From assembly GCA_021736205.1 (NCBI GenBank), contig JAIPGF010000014.1:1-36103 (forward strand): a DNA stretch of 36,103 nt, read 5' to 3'. How positions within the stretch are numbered: the stretch's first letter is position 1; every line of letters starts with the position of its first letter. A program made the translations under genes and the position numbers. The notes beneath the pieces were generated by a model. The model made no database searches. It was given only the letters and a program-made list of their open reading frames with translations, and was not told where the DNA came from. Below are positions 17,015 through 23,566 of this stretch, piece by piece. Source of the stretch: Candidatus Izemoplasma sp. GTDB lineage: Bacteria > Bacillota_I > Bacilli_A > Izemoplasmatales > Izemoplasmataceae.

Positions 17015-17203
17015 TGCCTGTTTTTAAAAAGCGAGCTTAGGATAGTGTAAGCTAAGTTAAAAACGCAATATGAATGGATCTATGAGAGACATTAATCCTG
17101 TCCGTTTCCTTGCGTTAAAAGGCTAGTGCTAGAGTTAAATCTAGAATTAAGGTGGTAACACGGAATTTAAGTTCGTCCTTTATTAGGGCGAACTTTTTTA
17201 TTT
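17015..17203 (+). promoter_or_regulatory. T-box riboswitch of trpS (Trp specifier UGG)
   Basis: Stem I pairs AATATTGC with GCAATAT and GTTTTTA with TAAAAAC, and contains an inner CTTAG/CTAAG hairpin. The specifier TGG is at 17075-17077 in the context GAATGGATC. The T-box reads AAGGTGGTAACACGG near 17148-17162. The terminator pairs GTTCGTCC with GGGCGAAC (about 17171-17193) before a T run. The bulge is TGGTAAC instead of the common TGGNACC, and its TGGT pairs best with a tRNA ending in ACCA. It should raise trpS expression when tRNA-Trp is uncharged. Confidence 0.92.
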
Positions 17204-17220
17204 TTATAGGAGGTTAAATT

Positions 17221-18222
17221 ATGAAACGTATTTTATCAGGAATTCAACCAACAGGATCGTTAAATATCGGGACTTATTTAGGAAGTGTCAAAAACTTTGT
17301 TAAATTACAAGATGATATGCCTGATTATGAATTCTTTATCTTTATTGCTGATTTACACGCAATTACTGTTCCAAAAGACAGACAAAAATTAAGAGGGTTA
17401 ATCAAAGAACTTGCAGCACTTTATGTAGCGTGTGGACTTGATCCAAACCGCGTTAATTTATTTATCCAATCAGAAGTTCCAGCCCATGCACAAATGGCTT
17501 ATCTACTACAATGTAATAGTTATATTGGTGAACTTGAACGCATGACACAATTTAAGGATAAAGCCCAAAAACAACAGACAAATGGTGTAACAGTTGGTTT
17601 ATTTACTTACCCAACTTTAATGGCTGCAGATATCTTGCTTTATGATGCTGAATTTGTTCCTGTGGGTCACGACCAAAAACAACATCTAGAGTTAACACGT
17701 GATATTGCAGAACGTGTAAATAATAAATATAATGATATTTTCACTGTTCCAAAACCGTTAATCGCTAAAAAAGGTGCACGCATTAAAAGTTTAAAAAATC
17801 CCAATAAAAAAATGTCTAAAAGTGATGACAACATCAAATCTAGAATCAATTTATTGGATGATGAAAATGTTATAAAAGCGCGCATACGCTCAGCTGTAAC
17901 AGATTCCATTGGCATTGTACAATATGATGAAGAGAACCAACCCGGTCTAGCTAATTTAATGACTATTTATTCGGTCATAACAAATAAATCATTTGATGAG
18001 ATTGAAATGTTATACAAAGACAAAGGATATAAAGAATTTAAAGAAGATCTTGGTGAGATTGTATACCAAGAATTAAAACCTATACAAGAACGCTATAATG
18101 AACTCATTAACTCAAAAGAATTAAATGATATTCTTGATCAAGGGCAAGAAAAAGCATTTAAAGTTTCAATGAAAAAACTTAGAAAACTAAAACACCGCAT
18201 CGGACTAGGGCGAAATAGATAA
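17221..18222 (+). CDS. trpS: Tryptophanyl-tRNA synthetase
   Basis: A 333-residue class I TrpRS charging tRNA-Trp. The HIGH-type signature is IQPTGSLNIGTYLG (8-21), with NIGT where many enzymes have TIGN or HLGN. The KMSKS loop is K197-S201 (NKKMSKSD). The segment VGHDQKQHLELTRDIAERVN (148-167) is the conserved substrate-pocket helix. Length is standard. An AGGAGG site lies before the ATG. Expression is under the upstream Trp-specific T-box, which independently confirms the amino acid. The gene ends at a strong bidirectional terminator. Confidence 0.98.
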   Translation: MKRILSGIQPTGSLNIGTYLGSVKNFVKLQDDMPDYEFFIFIADLHAITVPKDRQKLRGLIKELAALYVACGLDPNRVNLFIQSEVPAHAQMAYLLQCNSYIGELERMTQFKDKAQKQQTNGVTVGLFTYPTLMAADILLYDAEFVPVGHDQKQHLELTRDIAERVNNKYNDIFTVPKPLIAKKGARIKSLKNPNKKMSKSDDNIKSRINLLDDENVIKARIRSAVTDSIGIVQYDEENQPGLANLMTIYSVITNKSFDEIEMLYKDKGYKEFKEDLGEIVYQELKPIQERYNELINSKELNDILDQGQEKAFKVSMKKLRKLKHRIGLGRNR

Positions 18223-18227
18223 GCAGA

Positions 18228-18258
18228 AAAAGTGAAAAGTAATGAACTTTTCACTTTT
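18228..18258. terminator. Bidirectional terminator between trpS and the 104-residue gene
   Basis: A 13-bp perfect stem AAAAGTGAAAAGT/ACTTTTCACTTTT with a 5-base loop (18228-18258) serves two convergent genes. Confidence 0.85.
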
Positions 18259-18571
18259 AACTAGCTAATTCAAACTTAAACTTTTTAAGTAGTTTTTGTG
18301 TTTTATAATGAGATTTCAAGTTTATAACCCATCTGTTTTCTTCAATGTCATCAATATTTTCTTGATACCATTCATCTAGCTTTTCTAAAAGAATCTTGAT
18401 TTCTGTCAGATCTTCATTTTGAATAGCTCTTTTTAGTTTTGCTAAATAATTTGTAACGTAAGGGTCTTTTGAATATTGTTTTATAGTTCCTAAAATTCCT
18501 TCATATTCAATTTTTAATTCTTGTAATGTAGTCAAAATATCCTCCATTTCATTTAATATTTTGGGTTTCAA
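18257..18571 (-). CDS. Unknown small helical protein
   Basis: A 104-residue charged protein, not recognised. It appears almost wholly alpha-helical, with heptad-like segments (LTTLQELKIEYEGIL near 13-27 and EIKILLEKLDEWYQENI near 57-73), and has no signal peptide, membrane helix or cysteine. The only start giving full length is TTG at 18569-18571, directly after an in-frame TGA, with a weak AAGAG upstream; an ATG at 18545-18547 would give 96 residues but lacks a ribosome site. An 8-codon ATG frame (18549-18575) overlaps the start. It lies 67 bases downstream of the candidate signal peptide gene in the same direction with no clear terminator between, so it may be cotranscribed and could be an effector or partner. 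Function unknown. Confidence 0.6.
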   Translation of the reverse strand: MKPKILNEMEDILTTLQELKIEYEGILGTIKQYSKDPYVTNYLAKLKRAIQNEDLTEIKILLEKLDEWYQENIDDIEENRWVINLKSHYKTQKLLKKFKFELAS

Positions 18572-18638
18572 TCATCGCTCTTGTAAATTAGGCTTTATAA
18601 ATAACCAAATTTACTGTAAAATTAAGTTAAAGTGTTAT

Positions 18639-18776
18639 TTAATAAGGTCTTGGTGAAAGTGGATATACAATGTCTTCATCATCAGCAGCATTAACATAAT
18701 TATCACTAGTGCTTAAAACTGTTCCTAACGTTAAGAAAATTCCAATAACTAACATAACTTTCAATATTTTTTTCAT
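18639..18776 (-). CDS. Candidate PapR/Phr-like signalling propeptide
   Basis: A 45-residue gene. It begins MKKILKVMLVIGIFLTLGTV, a classic Sec signal peptide (two lysines, then a hydrophobic core). A likely signal peptidase site follows residues VNA (28-30), which would release ADDEDIVYPLSPRPY. The ribosome site AAGGAG lies 10 bases before the ATG. The promoter looks weak (TAAAAT with a poor -35), as for an activator-dependent gene. It is transcribed away from the PlcR-like regulator that begins 87 bases away. PapR, NprX and Phr precursors have this form: 40-50 residues, an N-terminal export signal and an active C-terminal piece. The product being a pheromone is inference from architecture and neighbourhood; a small lantibiotic or plain secreted peptide is possible. 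Confidence 0.72.
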   Translation of the reverse strand: MKKILKVMLVIGIFLTLGTVLSTSDNYVNAADDEDIVYPLSPRPY

Positions 18777-18863
18777 TTTATCTCAACTCCTTATCTAAAT
18801 TTTACAATGAAACTTAAAATATAAACAGTGCAGATGTGACCCTTTTTTTAAGGAAGTGAAATT
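18777..18863. promoter_or_regulatory. Divergent control region between peptide gene and regulator
   Basis: 87 bases holding both ribosome sites and both promoters. Toward the peptide gene a TAAAAT lies near 18799-18804 with only a poor -35. Toward the regulator TATAAA (18820-18825) is visible, also without a good -35. No clear PlcR-box-like palindrome was found by eye, so the binding site is undefined. Confidence 0.4.
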
Positions 18864-19772
18864 ATGCAACAGAATAACAAAGAATTTATCTTATTTATAG
18901 AAAATTTGCGAATTGAACGAAATTTAACACGTGAAGAGTTATGTGAAAATATTCTTTCTACCAGTCAATTCAAAAGATATTTACGTGGCTCTAGTGTTAT
19001 CCCTAATGATAAGTTAGTTTTTTTGGCTGAAAGATTAAAATTTAATATATCAGATCTCCATAATCTTTTTGACAAAAAATATAATGAACAATATCAAGAG
19101 TTATTACAAATTTATGATTTGAATAGTACCTCCTCTTTTAAAACTTCGTATGTGAAATTACACAAACTTAAAGATAAAACACTGATATCTACTTATAATG
19201 AATTTTTATTTGATTTTTTGATGATTAATACACAATATAATCTAAATATGATGTCTGATGTACAGGCATTAGAAATGTTGTCTGAGCTCATTAATTTCCC
19301 AGATTGTAAAGAAAACTCTTCCTTTAATTTTGTGGAATTAAATGGTCTATTAGACATCGTAACTATCTCTTCCCGTCGAGACGATTTTAAACCAGCAAAT
19401 ATCCTTTATGAAATTCTATCATCAAATTCTAAAACGTTTGCCTCACTTGAAAAAAAGTCAATATTACCTATTATACATCTAATATTGGCGGGTGTCCTAA
19501 ATAAACAAGATAAACCAAAAAAAGTTTTAGAAATATCTCGAAATGGTATCGACATATGCCTTAAACATGACATTCTAAATTCATTGGAGTACTTATATCT
19601 ATACAAAGGTTTTGCTGAAGGTGACCTTGGAGAAACTGAGAAGGCTAAAAACTCTATTAAAAAGGCATTTATGTTGTTGTATGTACAAGATAAACATGAA
19701 GTTTATAGAAGGTTTAAGAAAAGTTATGAAAAGAATTTTAATTCTCCTTTAGAAGAACTTATCCAATTTTAA
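18864..19772 (+). CDS. PlcR/Rgg-like HTH-TPR transcriptional regulator (RNPP type)
   Basis: A 302-residue regulator. Residues about 8-65 form an XRE-type helix-turn-helix: the segment ENLRIERNLTREELCENI with later VIPNDKLVFLAERL follows the spacing of the PlcR HTH (compare its LSENI...YPSMDILQGIAAKL). The remainder is all-helical with TPR-like pairs; the last ones (YLYLYKGFAEGDLGETEKA and KKAFMLLYVQDKHEVYRRF) resemble the end of PlcR. Length is close to PlcR (285) and Rgg. Such proteins bind re-imported peptides in the TPR domain. A candidate propeptide gene is divergent from it. The ribosome site AAGGAAGTG precedes the ATG. The RNPP assignment rests on fold pattern; the peptide partnership is inference. 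Confidence 0.75.
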   Translation: MQQNNKEFILFIENLRIERNLTREELCENILSTSQFKRYLRGSSVIPNDKLVFLAERLKFNISDLHNLFDKKYNEQYQELLQIYDLNSTSSFKTSYVKLHKLKDKTLISTYNEFLFDFLMINTQYNLNMMSDVQALEMLSELINFPDCKENSSFNFVELNGLLDIVTISSRRDDFKPANILYEILSSNSKTFASLEKKSILPIIHLILAGVLNKQDKPKKVLEISRNGIDICLKHDILNSLEYLYLYKGFAEGDLGETEKAKNSIKKAFMLLYVQDKHEVYRRFKKSYEKNFNSPLEELIQF

Positions 19773-19806
19773 AAGCATTAATTTCACTTTTTGAAATTAA
19801 TGCTTT
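19772..19806. terminator. Bidirectional terminator between regulator and VTT protein gene
   Basis: A perfect 15-bp stem AAAGCATTAATTTCA/TGAAATTAATGCTTT with a 5-base loop, T-rich on both sides. Confidence 0.9.
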
Positions 19807-19810
19807 ATTT

Positions 19811-20443
19811 TTATTTAATTTTTGTTTGCTTGTTTTTGTATGAGTTATAAAAACCTTTCAATATATAATACAAGATAAATAAAAGCATTCCAAGAACACT
19901 TACTATCAGCATAAATTCATTTAAACGAGAATTGTCTATTTCTTTTATAATATACACAATCCCAACAGCACCCATTAAATATCTGAAGAAACGTCCAATA
20001 AATCCTGCAATAATAAACTTTTTAAAACTCATTTTTGTAATGCCAGCTAAGAATACGACTATTGTGTATGGTACAGGAGTAAATGCTCCCAGAGCAACTG
20101 CTAATACACCCCATCGTTCAAAAAGTCTATGAGCCTTTTGGACTAATTCATCACTAGAAAAATATTTCAAAATTGGATACCCAATTTTTTTTCCCACAAA
20201 ATAGCCTAAAGCTGACGCGATTACATTAAATATAACAACATTGAAAAAGTATAAATACCATGTATCCACATTCAACTGTATTAAAGGATAATAAATTACT
20301 TCAATTGGGGGTATGATTATTAAAACTTCAAAAAAAGTATAGATCATTAAACCAAAATGATCTAGACTTTCTAATAAATCTATAATTGGATTAAGAAAGG
20401 AAAAAAATCCAGTCACTTCACTAATTAATAAGAAATTTGGCAT
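19811..20443 (-). CDS. VTT/DedA-type membrane protein (YqaA-like)
   Basis: A 210-residue integral membrane protein with about five hydrophobic segments (near 32-55, 62-82, 112-132, 137-160 and 177-195). The conserved VTT core is visible: a first re-entrant-like stretch EVLIIIPPIEVI, then GYFVGKKIG, then FERWGVLAVALGAFTPVPYTIVVFLAG. The TPVPYxxxxxxAG signature points to the YqaA branch. DedA-superfamily proteins take part in lipid (phosphatidyl or undecaprenyl phosphate) handling; which substrate applies here is unknown. The ATG shares one base with the HPr stop codon (TAATG), so it is translated with the EIIB-like and HPr genes, an uncommon partnership. Confidence 0.85.
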   Translation of the reverse strand: MPNFLLISEVTGFFSFLNPIIDLLESLDHFGLMIYTFFEVLIIIPPIEVIYYPLIQLNVDTWYLYFFNVVIFNVIASALGYFVGKKIGYPILKYFSSDELVQKAHRLFERWGVLAVALGAFTPVPYTIVVFLAGITKMSFKKFIIAGFIGRFFRYLMGAVGIVYIIKEIDNSRLNEFMLIVSVLGMLLFILYYILKGFYNSYKNKQTKIK

Positions 20444-20703
20444 TATAATAAATTAAGACTAGCGAATACCTTAGATAAATCTTTCATCGCTTCTTCTTCA
20501 TCATCTCCTGATGTTTTTACGACAACTAAAGCGCCACTCTTAACACCTAAACTTAAGACACCAATTATGGATTTTAAGTCAATTTCTTTGTTTTCATATG
20601 TGATTGTAATATCGCAATCATAACTGTTTGCAGTTCTAACCAGATGCGTTGCAGGTTTTGCATGTAATCCAATCTTATTTCGAATGACAAATTCTTTTTC
20701 CAT
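20443..20703 (-). CDS. ptsH: Phosphocarrier protein HPr
   Basis: An 86-residue HPr of the phosphotransferase system. The phosphorylated histidine is H14 in IGLHAKPAT (His15 of standard numbering), and the regulatory serine is S45 (Ser46) in LKSIIGVLSLGV. So both transfer to EII proteins and HPr-kinase control are possible. The residue after the active histidine and alanine is lysine (K16), where classical HPr has the catalytic arginine Arg17. The gene lies 7 bases after the EIIB-like gene and touches the VTT gene, with no ptsI beside it. The conservative R-to-K change may lower phosphotransfer rather than abolish it. A regulatory HPr-like role (as with Crh) is an alternative, though Crh lacks the histidine. 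Confidence 0.93.
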   Translation of the reverse strand: MEKEFVIRNKIGLHAKPATHLVRTANSYDCDITITYENKEIDLKSIIGVLSLGVKSGALVVVKTSGDDEEEAMKDLSKVFASLNLL

Positions 20704-20710
20704 AATTTCA

Positions 20711-21055
20711 CTATCCTTCTATTGTTTTTTTAATTTTTTTATAAATCTCTTCATTTTTTTCATTAGATCCATCAAAATAAAACTTGACTTTATTTCCGAT
20801 GATGTTGATGCCTTTTGCACCATATTCATACAATTTTTTTGCATCAAACTTATTAACATCTTCTAACTGTATTATAATCTTATTTCTTCTAAATTCAATT
20901 TTTATGATGTTCTTCGGATCAAAAATATCTAAAAGTTGGCTCAGTTCTATTGATTTTTCTTTTTTACAATTTTTCAAAAATAATACTAAGGATGTTACAG
21001 TGACAATCCCTGCAGCAACAATTATTAACAAAATAATTATGTCTTGTCTGTCCAT
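20711..21055 (-). CDS. Membrane-anchored EIIB-like domain lacking the active cysteine
   Basis: A 114-residue protein with one N-terminal membrane helix (about 6-28) followed by a basic patch (KNCKKEK) that suggests the rest faces the cytoplasm. Residues 45-113 align by eye with the EIIB domain of glucose-type PTS transporters: NI at 49-50, then the strand ending LED at 64-66, then FDAKKLYEYGAKGINIIGNKVKFYFDG, as in EIIB (vdkxxLkxlGAxGvxxxGnxvQxifG). At the position of the phosphorylated cysteine (CxTRLR in EIIB) there is arginine, about R56. The domain should therefore not carry phosphate. The ribosome site GAGGTG precedes the ATG. It heads the EIIB-like/HPr/VTT operon. A docking or regulatory role toward HPr is inference. 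Confidence 0.75.
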   Translation of the reverse strand: MDRQDIIILLIIVAAGIVTVTSLVLFLKNCKKEKSIELSQLLDIFDPKNIIKIEFRRNKIIIQLEDVNKFDAKKLYEYGAKGINIIGNKVKFYFDGSNEKNEEIYKKIKKTIEG

Positions 21056-21134
21056 GCTTTCACCTCATTAACTATTTTATCATAAATTATTTTAATTTGG
21101 AATGATTTTAGGTATAATATTAATAGGTGATATC

Positions 21135-21560
21135 ATGATAATTATAGAAGCAAAGACAAAAAACGAGATTATTGATCATTTTACTGTTCGTGGAGAAGTC
21201 TTTATTATAGGTCAAAATATTGATTGGGATGAAGAGTTTGATGGGTTAGACAAAGATTGTGTTTTATTCAATGCTTACCTTGATAACAAAGTAATTGGTG
21301 CCGCACGTATGTACAATAACAAAGTAGGACGTGTTGCTGTATTAGAAAAATATCGTCGACAAGGTGTTGGCCGTGAAATTATGGAGTATATTGAATTATA
21401 CGCTTTAAAACATAATATAAAAGAACTCGTCTTAAACTCTCAAACCTATATTAGCCAGTTTTATGAAGAACTGGGATATAAAAAACTGGGAGATGTATTT
21501 AAAGAAGCAAAAATCGATCATATTAAAATGATAAAAAAAATAGATGTTCAAACTGACTAA
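21135..21560 (+). CDS. GNAT-family N-acetyltransferase
   Basis: A 141-residue GNAT acetyltransferase, similar in layout to YjcF/ElaA proteins. The acetyl-CoA loop is KYRRQGVGREIMEYIE (motif A), preceded by the strand GRVAVLEK and followed by LVLNSQTYISQFYEELGYKKLGD (motif B). The substrate is unknown. I placed the start at the ATG of 21135-21137: AGGTGAT lies just before it, and a TATAAT at 21113-21118 puts the transcript start after the upstream alternative at 21102. It is a single gene divergent from the EIIB-like/HPr operon and ends at a terminator shared with mgtE. Confidence 0.88.
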   Translation: MIIIEAKTKNEIIDHFTVRGEVFIIGQNIDWDEEFDGLDKDCVLFNAYLDNKVIGAARMYNNKVGRVAVLEKYRRQGVGREIMEYIELYALKHNIKELVLNSQTYISQFYEELGYKKLGDVFKEAKIDHIKMIKKIDVQTD

Positions 21561-21581
21561 CAGTTGAACATCTTTTTTTTT
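21543..21581. terminator. Terminator between the GNAT gene and mgtE
   Basis: GATGTTCAAACTG pairs with CAGTTGAACATC (one bulged A), overlapping the GNAT stop codon, followed by nine T on the plus strand. A T run also follows on the minus strand, so it can serve mgtE too. Confidence 0.85.
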
Positions 21582-22938
21582 ACAATGTATTTATTATTAA
21601 AATAGTGGCCAACGAGAAATAAACAGTTAAAGCTAAAATATCAATTAACATTGTAACAAAGGGACCACTAGCTACTGCAGGGTCAATGTTCACTGAATCA
21701 ATTAAGATGGGAATGATTGCTCCAGAAAAAGTAGCAACGGTTAAACTAACCATTAACGATAAACTTACGACTTGTGTAATTGTGAAGGCATGCGGTGCAT
21801 TTGTTAAGTGCAAGAATAATCCGGTTACAAAAAAGACGATAACACCAATAATAATACCGTTCAATATACCGGTCCCTAGTTCTCTAAGAAGATGGCGCTT
21901 TATATCACTAAAAGTTGAAAATTCTTTGTCGTTTAGTCCTCTTACAGTAACAGCTAAAGATTGAGTTCCTGTATTTCCTGCCATTCCTAATATCATTGGC
22001 ATAAATAAAGCAATCGTAGGTAAAGTGCTTAAGGTATATTCATATTGTGCAATAATAGTTGAAGTAATAAATCCTAAAACAGATAAAATCAACAACCAGG
22101 GAAGACGTTTTTTAGCACTGCTCCAAACCGTTTCACGTCTATTATCGAATTCAACATCTGACACTCCAGCAAATTTAGAATAATCTTCAATTGCTTCTTC
22201 ATCAATTACGTCAACGATGTCATCGATTGTGATTAATCCAATTAGGCGATGTTTAGAATCAACCACTGGCAATTCTGTTAAATCATAATCTTTAAAGATA
22301 CGTGCGACATCTTCTTGGTCTTGACTAGCTTGAATAGAAATAACACGTTCTGTCATTAAGTCTTTAATTTGTTGTCCCTTACGCGATATAATAAGTTCTT
22401 TTAATGAGAGTGTTCCCACTAGTGTATTACGTTTATCTGTGATAAAAATCGTATTAATAGATTCCGCTAAAACCGCGTCTTTGATTAGAATTTTCATTGC
22501 TTGTTCAACCGTACTCTGAACAGCTACTTCGATGTAGTCAGTTGTCATAATAGATCCAGCTGAATCTTCTTTATAGGCAAAGAGACTTCTAATACGGTCT
22601 TGATGTTCTTTAGACATCAACTTTAAGTATCCTGCACGTTCTTCTTCAGGTAATTCAAGCATCACATCGACTGCTTCATCAATATCTAATTCTTGGATGA
22701 CTTCAACGATATAACGGGGACGCATATCATCCATCAAAAGTAATTTATCTTCAAGTTCTAAGTAACTAAAAATATCACTAAATTCCTCAGGTGACATCAA
22801 TTCAAACATAAGTTGTTTATGATCGGTTGAGGCATTTATTAACGCTTTTCCTATTTCATACGGATGAAACTGTAGAATCTTATCTTTATCTTTTTCTAAA
22901 ATAATATTATTAATTTCATTGATGTAGTTGCTGTCCAT
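21580..22938 (-). CDS. mgtE: Magnesium transporter MgtE
   Basis: A 452-residue Mg2+ channel/transporter. From the chosen start it shows the cytoplasmic MgtE_N domain (about 10-115, with LPEEERAGYLKLM), a CBS pair (about 120-245, including MTTDYIEVAVQST, the LMTERVISIQASQDQEDVARIFKDYDL region and LIGLITIDDIVDVI), and a C-terminal membrane domain of about five helices with the pore segment ALFMPMILGMAGNTGTQS. Mg2+ binding between the N and CBS domains gates the channel. The start at 22936-22938 has AGAGGTGG in front. The upstream ATG at 22974 lies before the likely -10 (TATAAT, 22958-22963), so it is not used. No M-box riboswitch fits in the short leader. Confidence 0.95.
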   Translation of the reverse strand: MDSNYINEINNIILEKDKDKILQFHPYEIGKALINASTDHKQLMFELMSPEEFSDIFSYLELEDKLLLMDDMRPRYIVEVIQELDIDEAVDVMLELPEEERAGYLKLMSKEHQDRIRSLFAYKEDSAGSIMTTDYIEVAVQSTVEQAMKILIKDAVLAESINTIFITDKRNTLVGTLSLKELIISRKGQQIKDLMTERVISIQASQDQEDVARIFKDYDLTELPVVDSKHRLIGLITIDDIVDVIDEEAIEDYSKFAGVSDVEFDNRRETVWSSAKKRLPWLLILSVLGFITSTIIAQYEYTLSTLPTIALFMPMILGMAGNTGTQSLAVTVRGLNDKEFSTFSDIKRHLLRELGTGILNGIIIGVIVFFVTGLFLHLTNAPHAFTITQVVSLSLMVSLTVATFSGAIIPILIDSVNIDPAVASGPFVTMLIDILALTVYFSLATILIINTL

Positions 22939-23012
22939 AAAAACCACCTCTTTATTCATTATATCATACCCCAAAACCTTTTAAAATCAAATAATTTGTA
23001 TCAAACTTATAA

Positions 23013-23041
23013 TTGATTTTATTGTTTAACCCTTATATAAT
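23013..23041 (+). promoter_or_regulatory. Promoter of ppa
   Basis: TTGATT (23013-23018) and TATAAT (23036-23041) with a 17-base spacer, followed by the AGAGGTG ribosome site. Confidence 0.7.
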
Positions 23042-23062
23042 GAATGAGAAAGAGGTGTTTGC

Positions 23063-23566
23063 ATGAAAAAAATATATGATGCAATAATTGAAATCCCTAT
23101 GGGGACTAAAAACAAATATGAGATTGACAAAAAGAAAAATCGTATTAAGTTAGACCGAGTGTTATACTCTCCAATGACATATCCGGCAGAATATGGGTAT
23201 ATTGAAAAAACATTAGCTTTAGATGATGATCCACTTGATATTTTAGTCTTAGCTAGTAGTAAAACGTTCCCCGGATGTATTGTAGAAGCAAGAATTGTTG
23301 GTTATTTAGATATGCTTGATAATGGTGAAAAAGATGAAAAGGTTATTGGTGTTGTGGATTCTGATCCCCGATTTTCTCATGTGAATGATATACAAGATAT
23401 TCAAGCACATACTAAACGTGAAATAAAACACTTCTTTAAAACGTATAAAGATTTACAACAAAACAAAATAGTTGAAGTATATGATTTTTATGATAAAATT
23501 GATGCATTACAACTAATAGAAAGTTGTAAAATACGTTATAAGGAGACCAAAAAAAATGCCAAATAA
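23063..23566 (+). CDS. ppa: Inorganic pyrophosphatase, family I
   Basis: A 167-residue soluble family I pyrophosphatase, hydrolysing the pyrophosphate released by biosynthetic reactions. Conserved elements are EIPMGTKNKYE (10-20), the YPAEYGYIEKTLALDDDPLDILVL block (about 40-63) with the metal-binding DxxPxD, and ARIVGYLDMLDNGEKDEKVIGV (about 76-97), which supplies the second set of aspartates. Length is typical. The ribosome site AGAGGTG precedes the ATG. Its end overlaps the start of the OsmC gene by 11 bases. Many Firmicutes use the unrelated family II enzyme instead, so the family I form is a small taxonomic pointer. Confidence 0.96.
   Translation: MKKIYDAIIEIPMGTKNKYEIDKKKNRIKLDRVLYSPMTYPAEYGYIEKTLALDDDPLDILVLASSKTFPGCIVEARIVGYLDMLDNGEKDEKVIGVVDSDPRFSHVNDIQDIQAHTKREIKHFFKTYKDLQQNKIVEVYDFYDKIDALQLIESCKIRYKETKKNAK

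Noticed and set aside
17221-17290. The NIGT form of the HIGH motif in TrpRS as a possible defect.
   Set aside because: This motif is variable in TrpRS (TIGN, HLGN and others occur), and the rest of the active site is intact.
18777-18863. A PlcR-box-like palindrome in the divergent control region.
   Set aside because: No convincing inverted repeat could be found by eye; the region is only AT-rich.
22938-22974. An upstream ATG giving MgtE 12 extra residues.
   Set aside because: It lies before the probable -10 box; the internal ATG has the ribosome site.
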